Part shown: in pieces, positions 24,101-39,100 of the stretch
Position numbering within the stretch: the stretch's first letter is position 1
Layout of the letters: every line of letters begins with the position of its first letter
Origin: Rallus limicola
Lineage: Eukaryota; Chordata; Aves; Gruiformes; Rallidae
Assembly (NCBI GenBank): GCA_022605955.1
Contig: JAKCOZ010000010.1
Location: forward strand, 2,604,001 to 2,668,000
Direction: 5' to 3'
DNA length: 64,000 nucleotides
The notes under the pieces: model-generated
The model's database searches: none
Seen by the model: the letters and a program-made list of their open reading frames with translations, nothing else
What the model was told of the DNA's origin: nothing
Position numbers and translations under genes: made by a program

Positions 24101-27100
24101 GGTGTTCACCTCCCTCCTACCACAAACCTTGCTGTAGATGTAAAAGTTGCATAAAACTAGTTATATTAAAATAGTTGTTGATGTCTGAATTATGGCATGA
24201 CCAAAACCAGTAGTTGTTGGATGTATTCCCAATAGACACATGCACAGAAGCACATGCACACATGCTGCTAACATGGCTAGCCATACTAGTCAATGCAGAC
24301 AGAAATCAGTGCTGATATTGGCACCCAGACAGACACACAGAATTGACAAAAACATGAACATCACACATGACCCAAACCTGTTCCTGTTCTGCCCCTGAAC
24401 AGAAATGAAGCCTGCTAATGAAACACATGTACAAAGAGTAGAATTCTGTCTGGTAGCAGGCCCTAGATGCACAGTTTCTCTGCTGGCTGCCCCTCAGATG
24501 CTAGGTGCTCTCAGAACTGGTGGCATCTGGACCCATGAGCTCCCAGGGTTTGTCTTTCTACTCCAGTGGTTGATGAACAGATCTTTTATCCTACTTAGCA
24601 ATTCATCCAGCTTAGAGTTAGCATTCATGCGTGTGTTCAGAGTAGGAAGCATACACATAAAAGGGTAAAAATAGGAATGAATAAAAATAGAGGATAGATT
24701 GTGGTGATGAAGTGCAAGATTCACTGAGAAGTTTACTGACCCAGCCTCCTGTTTACACTTAACCATTCCCTTTTTCCTCTTTTGCCTCTGCTTTCCTACA
24801 CATCTTCCTCCTTAATCCATCTTTATTCCTGCTTTTCCTCATCTTTGGTCTTTCCAGTAACCATGCCACAATAAGTTTTGCACAATCCCAAAATTCTCTT
24901 CCCTTGAAATCATGGAAGAAATCCAATACACCTTCAGGCAGCGATGCTGTTCTGTTTTGCATGGCATTTTGGAGAGGGAGTTTCTCTAACTGAGCCGTAC
25001 TGGTAGGTTTCACACCAAGGGCAATGGTTTAAAGAAACATGTTTAAAGGACTGCTCTGTGTAACATCTACAAACATGTTAGAAATACAGACCTGTCCTCT
25101 GCACTTGGATTGCTTTGAAACCTTCATAGCCTGCAATTAAGTATCTCAAGGTGGATGGTGCTTTTCAGAAAAACAACTTAATATATTTTTCAATTGAATT
25201 AATATTCAAGAAGAATTCTTGTTTAACATACTGATCAGTGGGGCTAACATATGCTTGAAAATGAACATGTAAGTGGACACATTATGATAACAAAAACATG
25301 CTGAACACTGATTTTTTTAGATTTTTTGTAAAGTCTTCCTCAGCATGGTTGGTTTAGACCTTAGCCTGATTTCCTTCTCCCAAGTAACAGTAAGCTGATC
25401 AACTTCTTGTTTGAACAATTAAAAAATGCTAGTTATCTATTTCTTGATTTAGGCTTAAATTAATAATTTTTTAAAATAACTTTCCTGTTCAGGGTTGGGT
25501 GTACATGGGTAGCATGTGTTAATTGGGTTCTGCCTAACTGAAGAAGTTGAAAGAGACTTGATAAATTATGATTCTTAATAGATCATACTGATTTAATTTC
25601 AGATTTATTAATTGCTCCAGAGATTAAAGGAGTATTTTTGTCATGCAAACTAGCATGATGCTCTTTGAAAAGGAAAACAAAATAAAAAGCTACTAATGTG
25701 ATAGGAAAAAATCTTACAAAAGGCCTTGAGTAAAAATGAATTTGTGCTAAGCTGTGACCTATTTGAAGCTGTTGTCTTTGAATCAGTTGGCAAGCAGGTG
25801 CTTTTCTCTTAGGAAATGGTTACATATTTCAGCACTGGCCATTGATTAGATCTGTAAATCAGCCTTTTTGAAATACTGAGAGGCTGAAGTCCAAGCATAA
25901 TTAAAGCTAGCTTAGTATGTCTAATAAATCCAAAATAACTGAGTTAGTTACTTTTACCATGTAATAAAGAGTTACTTTGATGTTAAGAAAATTTTAAGGA
26001 GCAAGGCACTTCTTGTTCCATTTGCCACAAATGTAATTTTCGGATTGTAAACCGAACCCTGAAATCATGAGAGAGTAGGTAATTGGGGTATTTATTTCTC
26101 TTAAAAGATACCAAGCAGTTTTAAGTAATCAATTGTACAATTAGTTTCATCATTCAGGAAAGTCTGCATGTAATCTTCCATGCATCAAAAGAGGATGAAA
26201 GTCAACTGAAATGCACTTAAAATTTATTTTATCTTACGAAATTGGTACTGTTTCTTTATGGAAGCAGAACACTGAAAACATCTTTAATTTAATGATGTAT
26301 TTAATGGGCAGTTATACAAAGTATCTAGTGAAAGTAGATGTTTTTAAATAATCATTAGCAAATACATTATTTAAATGGTAACCAAAACCTTCTACAGAAC
26401 ATTCTGTCCAGAGAAACTTGCACTTCTTCAGATTATGTGTGAAAATAATGACAAAAATTTCTGGAGTTATATTTGTGTTTGTTTCCTCAGTATACAGCTG
26501 TCACTTGTGGTAAATGTAACAAAAATATGCTAAAATCCACATTGATGAGATTATCAACTGGGGAAAAAATTATGGTCATCATATGAGCCTGTTGTAGTTA
26601 CTGTGTTTAATTCATTTATGTGTCAGTTGCAGAAAGCTTGGGTTTAGTCATAAAATCTGATGTGTGGTTTATAAAACCATTCTCTATAAACCAAACAGCC
26701 CTGAATAATTTATCTGATGCTGGGGTCTTTTGTATTGTGAATTGAGTCCACTTATGAAATGACTACTGATGAGGACAGTTTACTGACTGCACACTTTTAT
26801 AGTCAAAGCCAATAGTCTTGCCAAGTTTTCAGGTGGATTGCAAGTCAGTTACTTGTTATGCTGCAGAATCACCTGGTTTTAGCATTACCTTCAAATCTTG
26901 GAAACTCTTGTTCCCTGATGACAAATTCCTTCTTCCTTGGGTAGTATTGTGACTTAAACAGAGCTTTTTGTGCTATGGAGGCTTTCTCTTCCATTCCTTC
27001 CTGTTCTGCCATAATTTGTCTAGGAGTACCTCTTCCAGGTTGCTCGTATGCTGAGGATTTTCCTTCTGCCCCTATAATCATAGAATGCTTTGGGTTGGAA

Positions 27101-30100
27101 AGGATCTCAAAGATCATCTAGTTCCAACCCCCCCTGCCATAGGCAGGGACACCCTTACTAGATCAGGTTACCCAGAGCCCCATCCAACCTGGCCTTAAAC
27201 GCACCCAGGGCTGGGCTTCCACAACCTCTTTGGGCAACCTGTGCTGGTGCCTCATTACCTTCATAGTCAAGAATTTCTTCCTAAAATTTAATCTAAACCT
27301 CCTCTCTTTCAACTTGAAGCCATTGCCCCTCGTCCTATCACTACACTCGACGATGAACAGCCCCTCTCCCACTTTCCTGTAGGACCCCTTTAAGTATTGG
27401 TAGGCCGCAATTAGGTCTCCCCAGAGCCTTCTCTTCCCCACGCTGAACAAGCCCAACTCTCTCAGCCTGTCTTCATAGGAGAGGTGTTCCAGCCCTATGA
27501 TCATCTTTGTGGCCTTCTCTGGACATGCTCTAACAGCTCTATCTTTCCTGTCCTGGGGACCCCAAAGCTGGATAGAATACTCCAGATGGGGTCTCACAAG
27601 AGCAGAGTAGAGGAACAGAATCACCTCCCTCGACCTGCTGGCCATGCTGTTCTTGATGCAGCCCAGGACATAGTTGACCTTTTGAGCTGCTAGTGCACGC
27701 TGCTGGCTCATGTTGAGCTTGTCGTCAACCAGCACCCCCATGTCCTTCTCCTCAGGGGTGTTCTCAATCCATTCCAAAATCTCTAATCTGTAATTTTAAC
27801 CCTTTGAAAAGAGATTAGAATGAATTGCCTCTTTTTTTTAAGGCACAGTTACTCCCATGTTTGCCTAAGGAGCTGTTTATTTCTTGTTAGTCTTTAATAA
27901 CTGACCTGGTTATGGATAGATTGGCTGTGGCCAATGTGAATTCATTTTACTTAAAACATACCACACAGTGAAATACTGTGTCATATGGACAGCTCACAAA
28001 ACCAAACTGGAATTGCTATGTTGAAGAAAAATTTCCAAAGTTCACAATTTGATTAAAACTTATAAAATGCAAAAATTAGGCAGGTTGCTCTGTCCTCAAA
28101 AGGTAGCTGTAATGGTGTGAGTCACGTTATTAAGGGCAGTGGGTAAAAATGACCTCTGTATTGTGTGTGTCTTGTGTTGAATCTAGTTTTGGGTTTCTGT
28201 TCAGCTCTGCTACAGTCTCGTTCCCTGCTTTGGACAATGCTGCACAGTAATTTGTACTGCCTGTTGAGGCTGGAATTAGAACTACAATGGATGATGTAAA
28301 CCAATACTGGTGCTTTTTACCTCTTGACAATAAAGCACACACAAAGGAAAGAAATGAGCACTATGGAGGAGTTTTGCATTGTCTATGAGACTGTGGCTGG
28401 AAGTTTAGGAGTCATACCTAAAATTAATTTAGGAGAAGAATGTATCTTTGCAAAAACCTTACCCTCAAAAAATGGAGCTTGCTAGCGAAAAATTTATACA
28501 AGTACTATGTACTTATACTACTACTTTCTGTTTTCTGAGTCTATTTCTTTTTCCAGCTTTAAGCTGATATAAAAAAAAACCCCACAACCTAACTTACACA
28601 GGCTTTGAAAGGATAAAGTGTTTGCTTCCTAGTTTAATTAATCAAATACACATGTAACAGAGTCTTTAAATGAATAAAGAACACCTTGAAATCTAACACA
28701 AGCTGAATAAGGGAAATTACACGAACTATTAATATTGAAAGAGGATTTAGTCTTCTGGTAAATTTGCATTCATTGTATGCATTTACATAATTTCTTTTAT
28801 TTTAAGGCCATGGAACATCCTTTAATATAGATTGTAATGTCTGTTCATGTTTTGCTGGAAACTTGATCTGTTCTACACGTCAGTGTCTCACGGAGCATAG
28901 CTCAGAGGATGAACGGCGGAAGTTTACAGGTAACTTTCCAAACAACAGAAACTACAAGTTTAGTACTCTTAGAGCGAGGATTAGCTGCTAAATTCTTTCT
29001 ACAGTATTAATGGGAAATATATGATGATTTGTAGTTTATATGTTCTTTTAACTATTTATTTTTCTCATGTCCAGTTTGTACTACAGGAAAAAACATATTT
29101 AAAAAAAAAGCCTACTGAAAAATAAAATGTCAGGTAATATGTAAAAATAGGTAGAGACAAGATAATGCCACTGGGGACAAGATGAGGAGTTTAGGGGGGA
29201 AAAATGGGGAAAGGTAAGTAGAATTAGCAAGGAGACAGGGCAGAAACTTCCCTTCCTACTGCTCGTAAGAGCACGTATGCTACAGTATTGTTAGGTTATA
29301 GGAAGGAGGGAGTGTCAGAAGACACGGCACATTTTTGCATTTTCTGGAAGGCAAAGATATCTTCACAACCCCTTTCTGTCCTTGAAAAGGTGTGTACCAA
29401 ATTCCTGTTCTCTGTGTTGCTTTTACAGGTTTACCATGTAACTGTGTAGATCAGTTTGTGCCAGTATGTGGTCAGAATGGACGCACGTACCCAAGTGCAT
29501 GTATAGCTCGCTGTGTGGGGCTCCAGGACAATCAGTTTGAATTTGGATCATGCATTTCCAAGGATCCCTGTAACCCTAACCCTTGCAGTAAAAATCAAAG
29601 GTAAAAGCAGAATAATGTGTTTAAGCTTTTCTGGGGCATCGTCTACTTGTGAAGCAGATTCACTTTTTTCTTGAATGTGCTGTATATTGTTGTATTCTGC
29701 TTTTGAGGTACTCCAATAACTGTTTGAAGTAGCTACCTCTTACTTATCAAAGTTTAAAATGAACTGTAATAATTGCAGATTCTTTCTTAAGTTTATGTGG
29801 TGCTATATCATTTAAATTCACTGTGCAGATCTCAGCTTTAGCAATAAAAGAGAACTGGTACATGCTTTTGAAAATCAAATTTTGGGAGAAAATAATTCAT
29901 TTTGCTACTTTGTTTCTCACATCCTTTTAGTAGTTAAAAAAATCCCACACCAGAGTTCAAGACTTTGATTCAGTCTTTCTTATTCACTCAATCTGCAGGT
30001 TTTATCTCTAAAATAAGAAAGTATTGATCACTTTGGAAGCCTCGAGTTTCTTTTAATTAGATTGATACCTTGTGAAAACCATGTCTGTACAATCTCTGTT

Positions 30101-33100
30101 TTTTCAATGTCAAAAAAGTCAAAATCTGTACAGACAAACATATTAAGATGAAAATATGCTTTGTAGTTGTGTCAGGAGAAAAGAAACTCTGGCCTTTCTT
30201 ACAGGAATGAGTCTGTGGCTCATGGTATTGGTCTCTGTCTTCAATTTTCTCAAGTGTTGTGCAATACTACACTGTCTTTTGAATTTGTACATTTTTGTTT
30301 CAAGTGAAAGCCAGCATAAGAAGTTGTGCAACGCTGTGTTTTCATGAAAGCTGATTATAGCAATTATTTTTCCCTTTTTTTGCACTTTAAATCCCTTGAT
30401 GCTGAAAACTGCGGGGCAGACACTGTCGTTTTGTAGTTGTAATAGCCATCGTGGCAGAGAAAGCTGGAATTCCAAAGCTGCATTGTGGGTGTACACTTCT
30501 TACCTTTTATGTTTTTAATTCAGAAAGGACAGAGGACTTTTTCAGTTTTATGGAATAACTGTTATGCTTAGAATCTCAACTTATATTATTCAATGAAGGA
30601 CTGAATTTTTTACTTTTTTCCAGGTCAGTTTGATAATGTTCAAATTACTTACACTGAACATGCTTACACTGAACATGCTCATTTTAAAATGTCTCTGAAG
30701 CACTTGGAATCTATGTAAGATCTTGTACTCCACTTTTAAAGTGCTTAAGTCTCAGAACTTCTAAGTCTTCCCTAACATAAAAGGAAAACGCAGTATTCAG
30801 AGAGAATATAGATATATTGCACCTAATCCAGTGGTAGCACTGTTATAATTTATAAAAGGAGAAGGTTCTTTAAAAAGCCATCAGACTGCTGGTTGACATT
30901 TCTCTAGCAGAGGGATGTCTTGCAGGGCATGTGGCATATGTTTGGCTGGTAAGATATGGAAGGTATGTATTTAAGATACAGGGAAAGGTATTTCTTCCAT
31001 TTATTGCTCTTTCCAATAATCTGTGATGGCTTGAGAGGGATGGCATGCCAAAAAAGGAAATTGGTTTATTACTAGATTTTTTTCCATTTGTTCATGGGCA
31101 TCTGCAAGATTCAGTGATGTACTGCACCTACAAAGCTAGAATTCAATTCAATATTTGTAATTGAAGCCATATAACTTCTTAAGTCATGTTTTCACTCCCT
31201 TCTGGAGGAAGGGTGAGCATAGACCTCTGCAATGTAATCTTTTTCTCTTGCAGTTCACTGTTTTCATGTTTTCTCTAGTTTTCCTTAAATATGCATTTAC
31301 AAAATGAAGCTTGGGAGTAGGTAAGAAGTTTATCCAAGCCTTTTTTGAAAGCCCATTGAAAACTAATTGGTAAAAGATTAATTTAATGGAAACTGTGGTT
31401 GTGTTTTGTCGTGGTTTCACCCCGGCTGTGGGCCGAGATCCACGCAGCTGCCTGCTCCTTAAAGTAAAAGAGCAGGAGAAAAGGGAAAGGGGGGAAACAA
31501 GGGAAGGGAAAAAGAAGGGACAAATAACTCCAAAACCAAGAAACTAAGAGGCCCGTGGGTTGGGATAAGGATAGTTTACTAAGAGAACAGAAAGATAAAA
31601 TATAACAATGCTAACAGGACTATAGAGCAAAAGAATCTGAAACTATTGATACACAATGCAGTTTCTCACCCAACCACACCACTCAGGCCGCACCACCCAG
31701 AGCCGGCCAGGAACCCGACCGGCCCCCAAGACCCTCGCGTCCCGGCCGCTCGCGTCCCGGAACCGCCCCCCTTCTTCCTCCCATCAGCCCCCCTTTATCC
31801 TGGGCAGGACGTAATTGGCATGGAATACTCTCTTTGGCCCATCTGGGTCACCTGTCCTGGCTTTGACTGTCTGACTGCAACTAGAAACATCAGGGTGTTC
31901 TCAGCACTGCTTTCATTGTAACTCCCAAACACAGCATCCCATCCGCTGCTACAAATGAAGTGAACTCTATTCTGACTGAAACCAGGACATGTTTACATAC
32001 ATGGACTGAAGCATGGTGCGAACAGTTTCAGGTTGGTGCTGAGACCTGAAATTGGCTATTCAGAATGCTGTATAACATGTGCTTCCTGCAGCTCTGCTGA
32101 ACCATAGATATCTCTAAAGCCCTGGAAAAAAGTAGTCCTATGATAACGAGATGAAATTATTGTTGCTTTATGCAGGTGCATACCTAAGAAACAAGTTTGC
32201 TTGACCAGTTTTGGAAAGTTTGAATGTAGCCAGCATGAATGTGTGCCAAGGCAGTTAAATTGTGACCAGACACGGGATCCTGTGTGTGACACAGACAATG
32301 TGGAATACAGCAACTTGTGTACTTTGTACCAGAAAGGAAAGAGCTTGGCATACCGAGGACCATGCCAGGTAGGAAGTGGTTTTAAGCATTAATTATCAAA
32401 TCTTATTTGTTCTTTAATGTTCAACTGTGCAGTATTCTGAGGTTTATGCCTACAAAATGTTTTCATTGAGAGTAATACTTTAAAAATGTGATTTTTTTTC
32501 ACTAAAAATCTCTGAAAAAATTATATTTAGAATTCTCTGTGTCTACTTTGTTTAACCACTGTCTCAAAACCATACAAAAGCTTTACTTACCCTTTTGGGG
32601 GGATAATATTCTAATACCTATATCATCTTTCTATATTTTTCACTATTAGAGCTTGCACTGAGATATATTTGCAGTAAATAGTGCAGTTTCTGAGCAGGTT
32701 TAGGGTTAGGCTTCCCTTCCATCCCACCAGCTCTGTACAGCATTGGTAGACAAGCTATTTCTATTGCTTTGCATGAGAAGTCAGGAGCTGCTATATTCAG
32801 AGTTGCTGGCTTTACCCTTAATGAGCTGTTCATTTCCAGGGTTTTCTCAAATGATGAAAATTAATTTGAGACCTTCTCTTGGTCTCAGCTGATAGGTATT
32901 CTTAGAAGTATAGAATTTTTTTTCAGGGTTTTTCTGTATTATAAATGCCCTTGTTCTTTTAACCCTTAAACTCTTCTTAGTTTCTTCTGCCTTTCTGTCT
33001 TTATGCCTTCTTTTGTCTTGCCCTTTTTCAGCAGCCTCATTAAGTATAGATAACTCTTCTCATAGCACATCAGGTATCTCATGAGATACTCAGAATGTTC

Positions 33101-36100
33101 AGCCCTTGCACAGTTAGAATCAAAGGAAGAGTGCATGGTTCGTTTCCTTCTCTAGCAGTTAGATGTCTAGTTGTATCCATGTTCACAAGGTCTTTGACAC
33201 TGGTAGCTTTAAGTTTTCACACTTCCTTCCATAGCCAAGATGACTGTGAGATACAAAACTTTTTGGGGTGCTCACATTTACTTTTTCTCTGTTTTGTGGT
33301 TAGCTTAGACATGTAAGATAGAAACTGTAACTGTCTTGCTTTTTTTAAAGGCTATGCAGTGATCATATAGCTATGGTGACTTACTTGAAATACTAGCTAG
33401 TCGTACCTTGTCTGCAAAGAGTCAGCAACTCCATTTGCCTCTGTCAATGTGCAGAAGCTTAAGATTTGACCTCTTGAATGTGTTGGACTAATACATGAGC
33501 ACAGACAGGATAGGAAGACTATATTACATTTTTCTTTGGTTTTTACATATGTTTTAATCAAGTGACAGACTGGATATGTTTTTCTGAGAGAAAATGGACA
33601 CAATAAATGCATTTTTATAGATGTAGAGGTTTCAACAGTAAATATATCTTTGACAGAGGTGTCTGGTAATGGATTTTTATGCTTCTGAAATAAATGTATA
33701 CATCTAGCTTTCTCAAATCACGCGTTAGAGAAACATAGATTCATAGAATCATTTAGGTTGGAAAAGACCTTCGGGATCTTTGAGTCCAGCTGTAAACCTA
33801 ATGCTGCCAGGTCAACCACTAAGCCATGTTCCTAAGTGCCACATCTGGTCCCCATACCTCCAGGGATGGTGACTCAACATGGGCATGCACGCTAAATTTT
33901 AAGAAAAGAAAAACACGAGATGAATACAGAAATTATTTTAAAGTAATTATAATATTAAGAAATATGACAATAGCACATATTTTAATACAAAATTAATTTC
34001 ATTAATAAAATGACGTTTTATTTACTACATAATGAAATTATCATTACCTTTAATTCATTTCATAAGTTAATTTAAATGACATGGTCAGTTTGTTTAAGCG
34101 TCAGCACAGAACAAAAATTGTCATTTCCCAAAACACAGCCTATTGTATATTTCTCAGATTCCAACTTAACCTTTTTCTGTCAACTTCTGCAAGTACTTAC
34201 CCTGCATTTATTACCCACTCATAAACTGTCCAGCTATCTACTCTGGATTTCCTGCTTCTTGACTGTTTGACAGCATGATCAGTAAGCTCCCATTAACTTT
34301 GGGGCTTAATGGTTTTCCTAATGTTAAAGCTACTCTGAGATTTTGCCTGTAGCGTAAATAAAATGGTCTTTGAAACATTCCTCTGTTTCAGCCCTTCTGC
34401 AAATCAGTGGAACCTGTGTGTGGGCACAATGGGGAAACCTACAGCAGTGTCTGTGCGGCCTATTCTGACCGCGTGGCTGTCGACTACTACGGGCACTGCC
34501 AGGCCGTAGGCGTGCTCTCCGACTACGGGTTTCATACAGAATGTGCCTTCGTTAAATGTCCCCAGCTTTCTGCTACAGGCTGCAAACCAGTTATTGCACC
34601 AGGTATGTTACTCTGCTGTGGAAGTTTACTGCAGAGAGGAGAGAGTCTCCAGGCTGTTTGTATAAATAGGTGCATGTTGGGAACAAAACCTTGTGCTTTG
34701 CAATGCTGCCTTCCAATAACATCTGAGACATCTAAGAGAAAGGATGAAGTAGGGTAGGGAGGCTCTTCAGAGGGATCTGAACAGACTGGACCGATGGGCT
34801 GAGACCAATGGGATGAGATTTAACAAGGCCAAGTGTAGAGTGCTGCACATGGGACATAACAACCCCATGCAGCACTACAGGCTTGGGGGAGACTGGCTGG
34901 AGAGCTGTCAGGCAGAGAAGGGCCTGGGGTTGTTGGTTGACCGCAGGCTGAGTCAGCGGTGTACCCAGGTGTCCAAGAAGGCCAATGGCGTCCTGGCTCG
35001 TATCAAATACAGCGTGTCCACCTCCCAGGTCTAGGGAGGTGATTGTGCCCCTGTACTGGGCATTGGTGAGGCCGCACCTTGGGTACTGTGTTCAGTTCTG
35101 GGCTCCTCACCATAAGAAGGACATTAAGGTCCTTGAATGAGTCCAGAGAAGGGCAACCAGGCTGGTGAAGGGGCTGCAGGGCAAATTCTGGAGAAGAGGA
35201 GGCTGAGGGGAGACCTTATCACTACCTACAATTACCTAAAGGGAGGTTTTAGAGAGGTAGGCAATGAATGGTCTCTTCACCCAGGTGACAGGAGATAGGA
35301 CAAGGGGAAATGGCAAAAAGCTGGACCAGGGCAGGTTAACATTAGATATTAGAAAAAAAAAATTTAATGAAAGACTTGTCAGGGCCTGGAACAGGCTGTC
35401 CAGGGAGGCGGTTGAGTCATCATCCCTGGATATGTTTGAAATAAAAAGGGTAGATGAGGTACTTAGGGATGTGGTTTAGCATAGCACGGGAAAAGTTGGA
35501 CTTGATGATCTTAAAGGTCTTTTCCAACCTTGTGATTCTGTGAAGTTGAGGTCATGACTTAGGGCTGGGACAAGCCCATCTCAGGACTCAGATGAGTAAT
35601 TCTGAAGTGGTAGAGCCTTGGCTTTAGGAGACTCCTTTGGTTGGTTGAAACTTGCAGCTGTCCCCACAGGACTGGTTTGGGAGAAATGAATGAGGTCTGT
35701 GGTGTCTAGGGCAGGATCTCACTGGGAATCAGATGAATAATTTTTTGGAACTGGCAGCAGAGATACCGCACTGGGATGCCAGACTTACTGTCAAAGTAGA
35801 CTTCCCAGAAGAACAAAATTATATTTAATTAGAAGGCAGAGTACACTACCATATGTAATTTACAGTATTGTGAAAGAGGAAGACACTAGGGATAGTTTTG
35901 TGCTGTTTTGAACTGTTGGTTTTTTTTTTACTTTCACAAATACTTTCTTCATGAAACAGCCAGTAACTAATCACAGGTAATACCTAGAGCAAGGAAAGCT
36001 CAGTTTTATAGAAAGAAAAAGTTTTGTGCATTTTTCTTGTTCACTGATTTGAAAAAGGGTCTTTGTGCTATTATTTGTATTATTATTGTAAAAGTTAATC

Positions 36101-39100
36101 TCTGAATGTGAATTATATGTAAGCAGGGGGGATCAATTAAATACACAGTCATGGGTAGAAAATTGAAATGTAAGCCCTTTGGTTTCTGAGAAAGTGAGGA
36201 AAAACAACAGGAGAAATATGATGCTGCCATGATAAACACAAGCCTGCCAGGCGAGTCCTTTTTTACCCCTTGTTATATAGACGTCCTAAGCTCCAGCATG
36301 GTATAACTGCATAAATTCATGTGTGCAGCCTGCGCAATTGCTTCTGCCCTAGCTGTTTCAGCTCTTGAAATTCATCGTTTCTGTAGCTGCATATGAATAT
36401 AAAACCCTGCCTTGCACTATGCACAGTCCCTGTGGTTTCTAACTTAGAATAATGTATTGCCTGGAAAAAAAAAAAAAGAAGAAAATTCCTCTTGTTGCTT
36501 CATGTTGATAGCAGTAAACGTGTGTTGAAAGGTCACTGGTTTTGCATTATAAATGTTTTCAACATTAAAAAAAAAAAATCTTGGAAATTGTGCAGTTCTG
36601 CTATCAGAGTGGTAGTTTTGCTATTCTCAGTTAACATTCAGCTTTTGACCTCTGCTTATTTAAAAGGGAAAGAAATATTTTCTTTGATTTCTGAGATTAT
36701 TTTTTATTCACATAGGAGCCTGCTGTCCACTGTGTGCTGGAATGCTGAGAATCTTGTACGACAAAGACAAGCTGGATACTTTTGCAAGGGTAAACCAATT
36801 AACCATGCCTTATGTTAAATAAAACATGGAAAAAGTCAAGTTACTCTCTACTCTCTCCTGAAAAGATAATATGTTATAAAACCAATTATTTTTCAGTAGG
36901 TAGTGTATGATTTGATTTTTTTTTTTCTTTATGCTGTTTATACTGTGCTATATTAATATCAGGTATAGAGATTGAATTAAAATGCAGAGAAAAAAACATC
37001 AGAGTAGGCACAAACACGCACATTCTAGTTTGCAGTTTAAGTGACTTACAGTAGTAAAGATAACTAATACAGGAACTGCATCTATCCCATGGTAGTAATG
37101 CAGCACATATTTGTTATTTGTGGCTTTTTGGTTAAGATTACTCTGCTAGCTCACTATTTGTTAACGTGTCTTCTGTTCAAATTGGATTGTTTTACGTTCT
37201 TTGGGCTGTCTAGATAGTTGCCACCATTTCTGTTACTCATCAGCTAAAATGTTGTCTTTTGTTTAGTATCTCTCTAAGTTAGACACCAGCATCCTTCACT
37301 GCTGGTCTTTGAAGTCCTCCAGTGTAAGATGGGTCTTCTGCTGTTGAGTGTCTGGCACTGGGCGCAGCACGGTAGGCCCAGACTCCACGTGTGGTGCATA
37401 AAAAGACTGCACTTTACTGACCCCAGCTTTTATGCTTCAGTATTTTGAACAGAGCAGGACTCTTGATTTTTGGCACAGCAGCACAACAAATAGAGTGGTA
37501 TGATGATGCTGCCTAGTGAAGCAAAATGATTCATGTTTGCATCTGAACGGTGAGGTTTTTTTGATATCAAGAAGATAATTTCCCCAAAACAGTATAAATT
37601 TACCTTAGCCAATGTACATGTTTATACATTAGAGGGAATTGGCTGTTGTTGTAAATGCACAGAAAAATTTACCTTAGACAGAACCCCTGGAGAATCTAGT
37701 TCAACCCCCTGCTTAAAGCAGGGTTACCTCCAGTTAGATCAGCTTGGCCAGCTGAGTTTTTAGAACCTCCAGGAGCGGAGATTCCACAAGCTGAATGCTG
37801 CTGGACTGTTTCCAGTTCATCGGTGCGGCCTGGGGAGGTGTGGGGGGAGTAAATAAAGGGGACAGTGACTCCTGCTGGCTCCGTTGTTGTGTTTGGCCTT
37901 CACCTCAAGGGTGTGCTGCTGATTGGCATTCCTCTGATTTCCTCTGAGATTTTGTGTTTCTGTGTGCCATGTGTGGGTGTATTGACCAGTTTTGCTGAGT
38001 AACAGTGTCTGCTAGGTCATGACTGCATCCTGAAATGTCTTCCATTGATACTTCTGTATCAAATGAGATTAACTATTTTGCATGAGACTATTAACACTCA
38101 TCTCCTCTGATTCCAACAGTTGCACTGGTGTGCAGCTCTTGCTATTGACACCGTACGTATCCATATAGTGTAGACATATCCATAATACTGGTGAAGCTTC
38201 AGATAGCATTTCTAGCAATGATTCCATCTAGCACACATTCTAGCTAACCCATAAGGGCAAGGAGTAGATGTATATCTATTTTAGTTCAGACAGGTGGTTC
38301 TTACAGAAAAAAAAACCCAATTCCATTACTGAAGAGTTCCATAAATCTTGTTTTCTCCACCCCACCCTTCTGACCTTCTTTGTTAAGCTAGCAGGCAACA
38401 AAAGGCATCATCTACACAGAGCAAAGAAACATTAGAGATCTGGTAAAATTCTAATCTAATCTATTAGATTTCTAATCTCAGACATTAGAATCCAAGTTTG
38501 GCGCTATTAGTCACCCTTAAAGCATCCATGTGCTTCTGTTTTAAGACTGTTTGAACAGGGTTTGCTGATCAGTCAGCATGACTACATTTTAATGGGGCAA
38601 GGAAATCCCTCTGGTAATTTTAATGGCAAGGAAATCCCTCTGATAAAGGAAGTGTTATGTGACAACTTGCAAATTTGATTCATGTAATCTATTTGGATTT
38701 CCCAGGTGTCCTTTTGTTTAAGGTCCTCTGCCAGTGGTCTTAAACAAAGATACAATAGGGTAAGAAGGACAGATCTCTTGCAAATAAAGCTAGAAAACAC
38801 AATACAACAGAATGATCCAAGTCACAGCTGAAGTATTTGTGTTGGTGTTTGTAGTGTTCAACACATCCAGAAGTGACCTAGAAAAAAGACAGGCAACCTC
38901 TAAGCTGTACAGCCCTTAAATAGACTGAGCATCTACAATCAAATTACTGTTTGTCAGATACAGACAGCAGAAAATAGATAATAGTTTTAAGAAAAAAATA
39001 CTACATATGTAGTTACGTACTGATCTTCCATGGTGAAGAGCTGGAGCCCTGTGGGAAAGGACTCACGTTGGAGAAGTTCATGGAGGACTGTCCCCCATGG

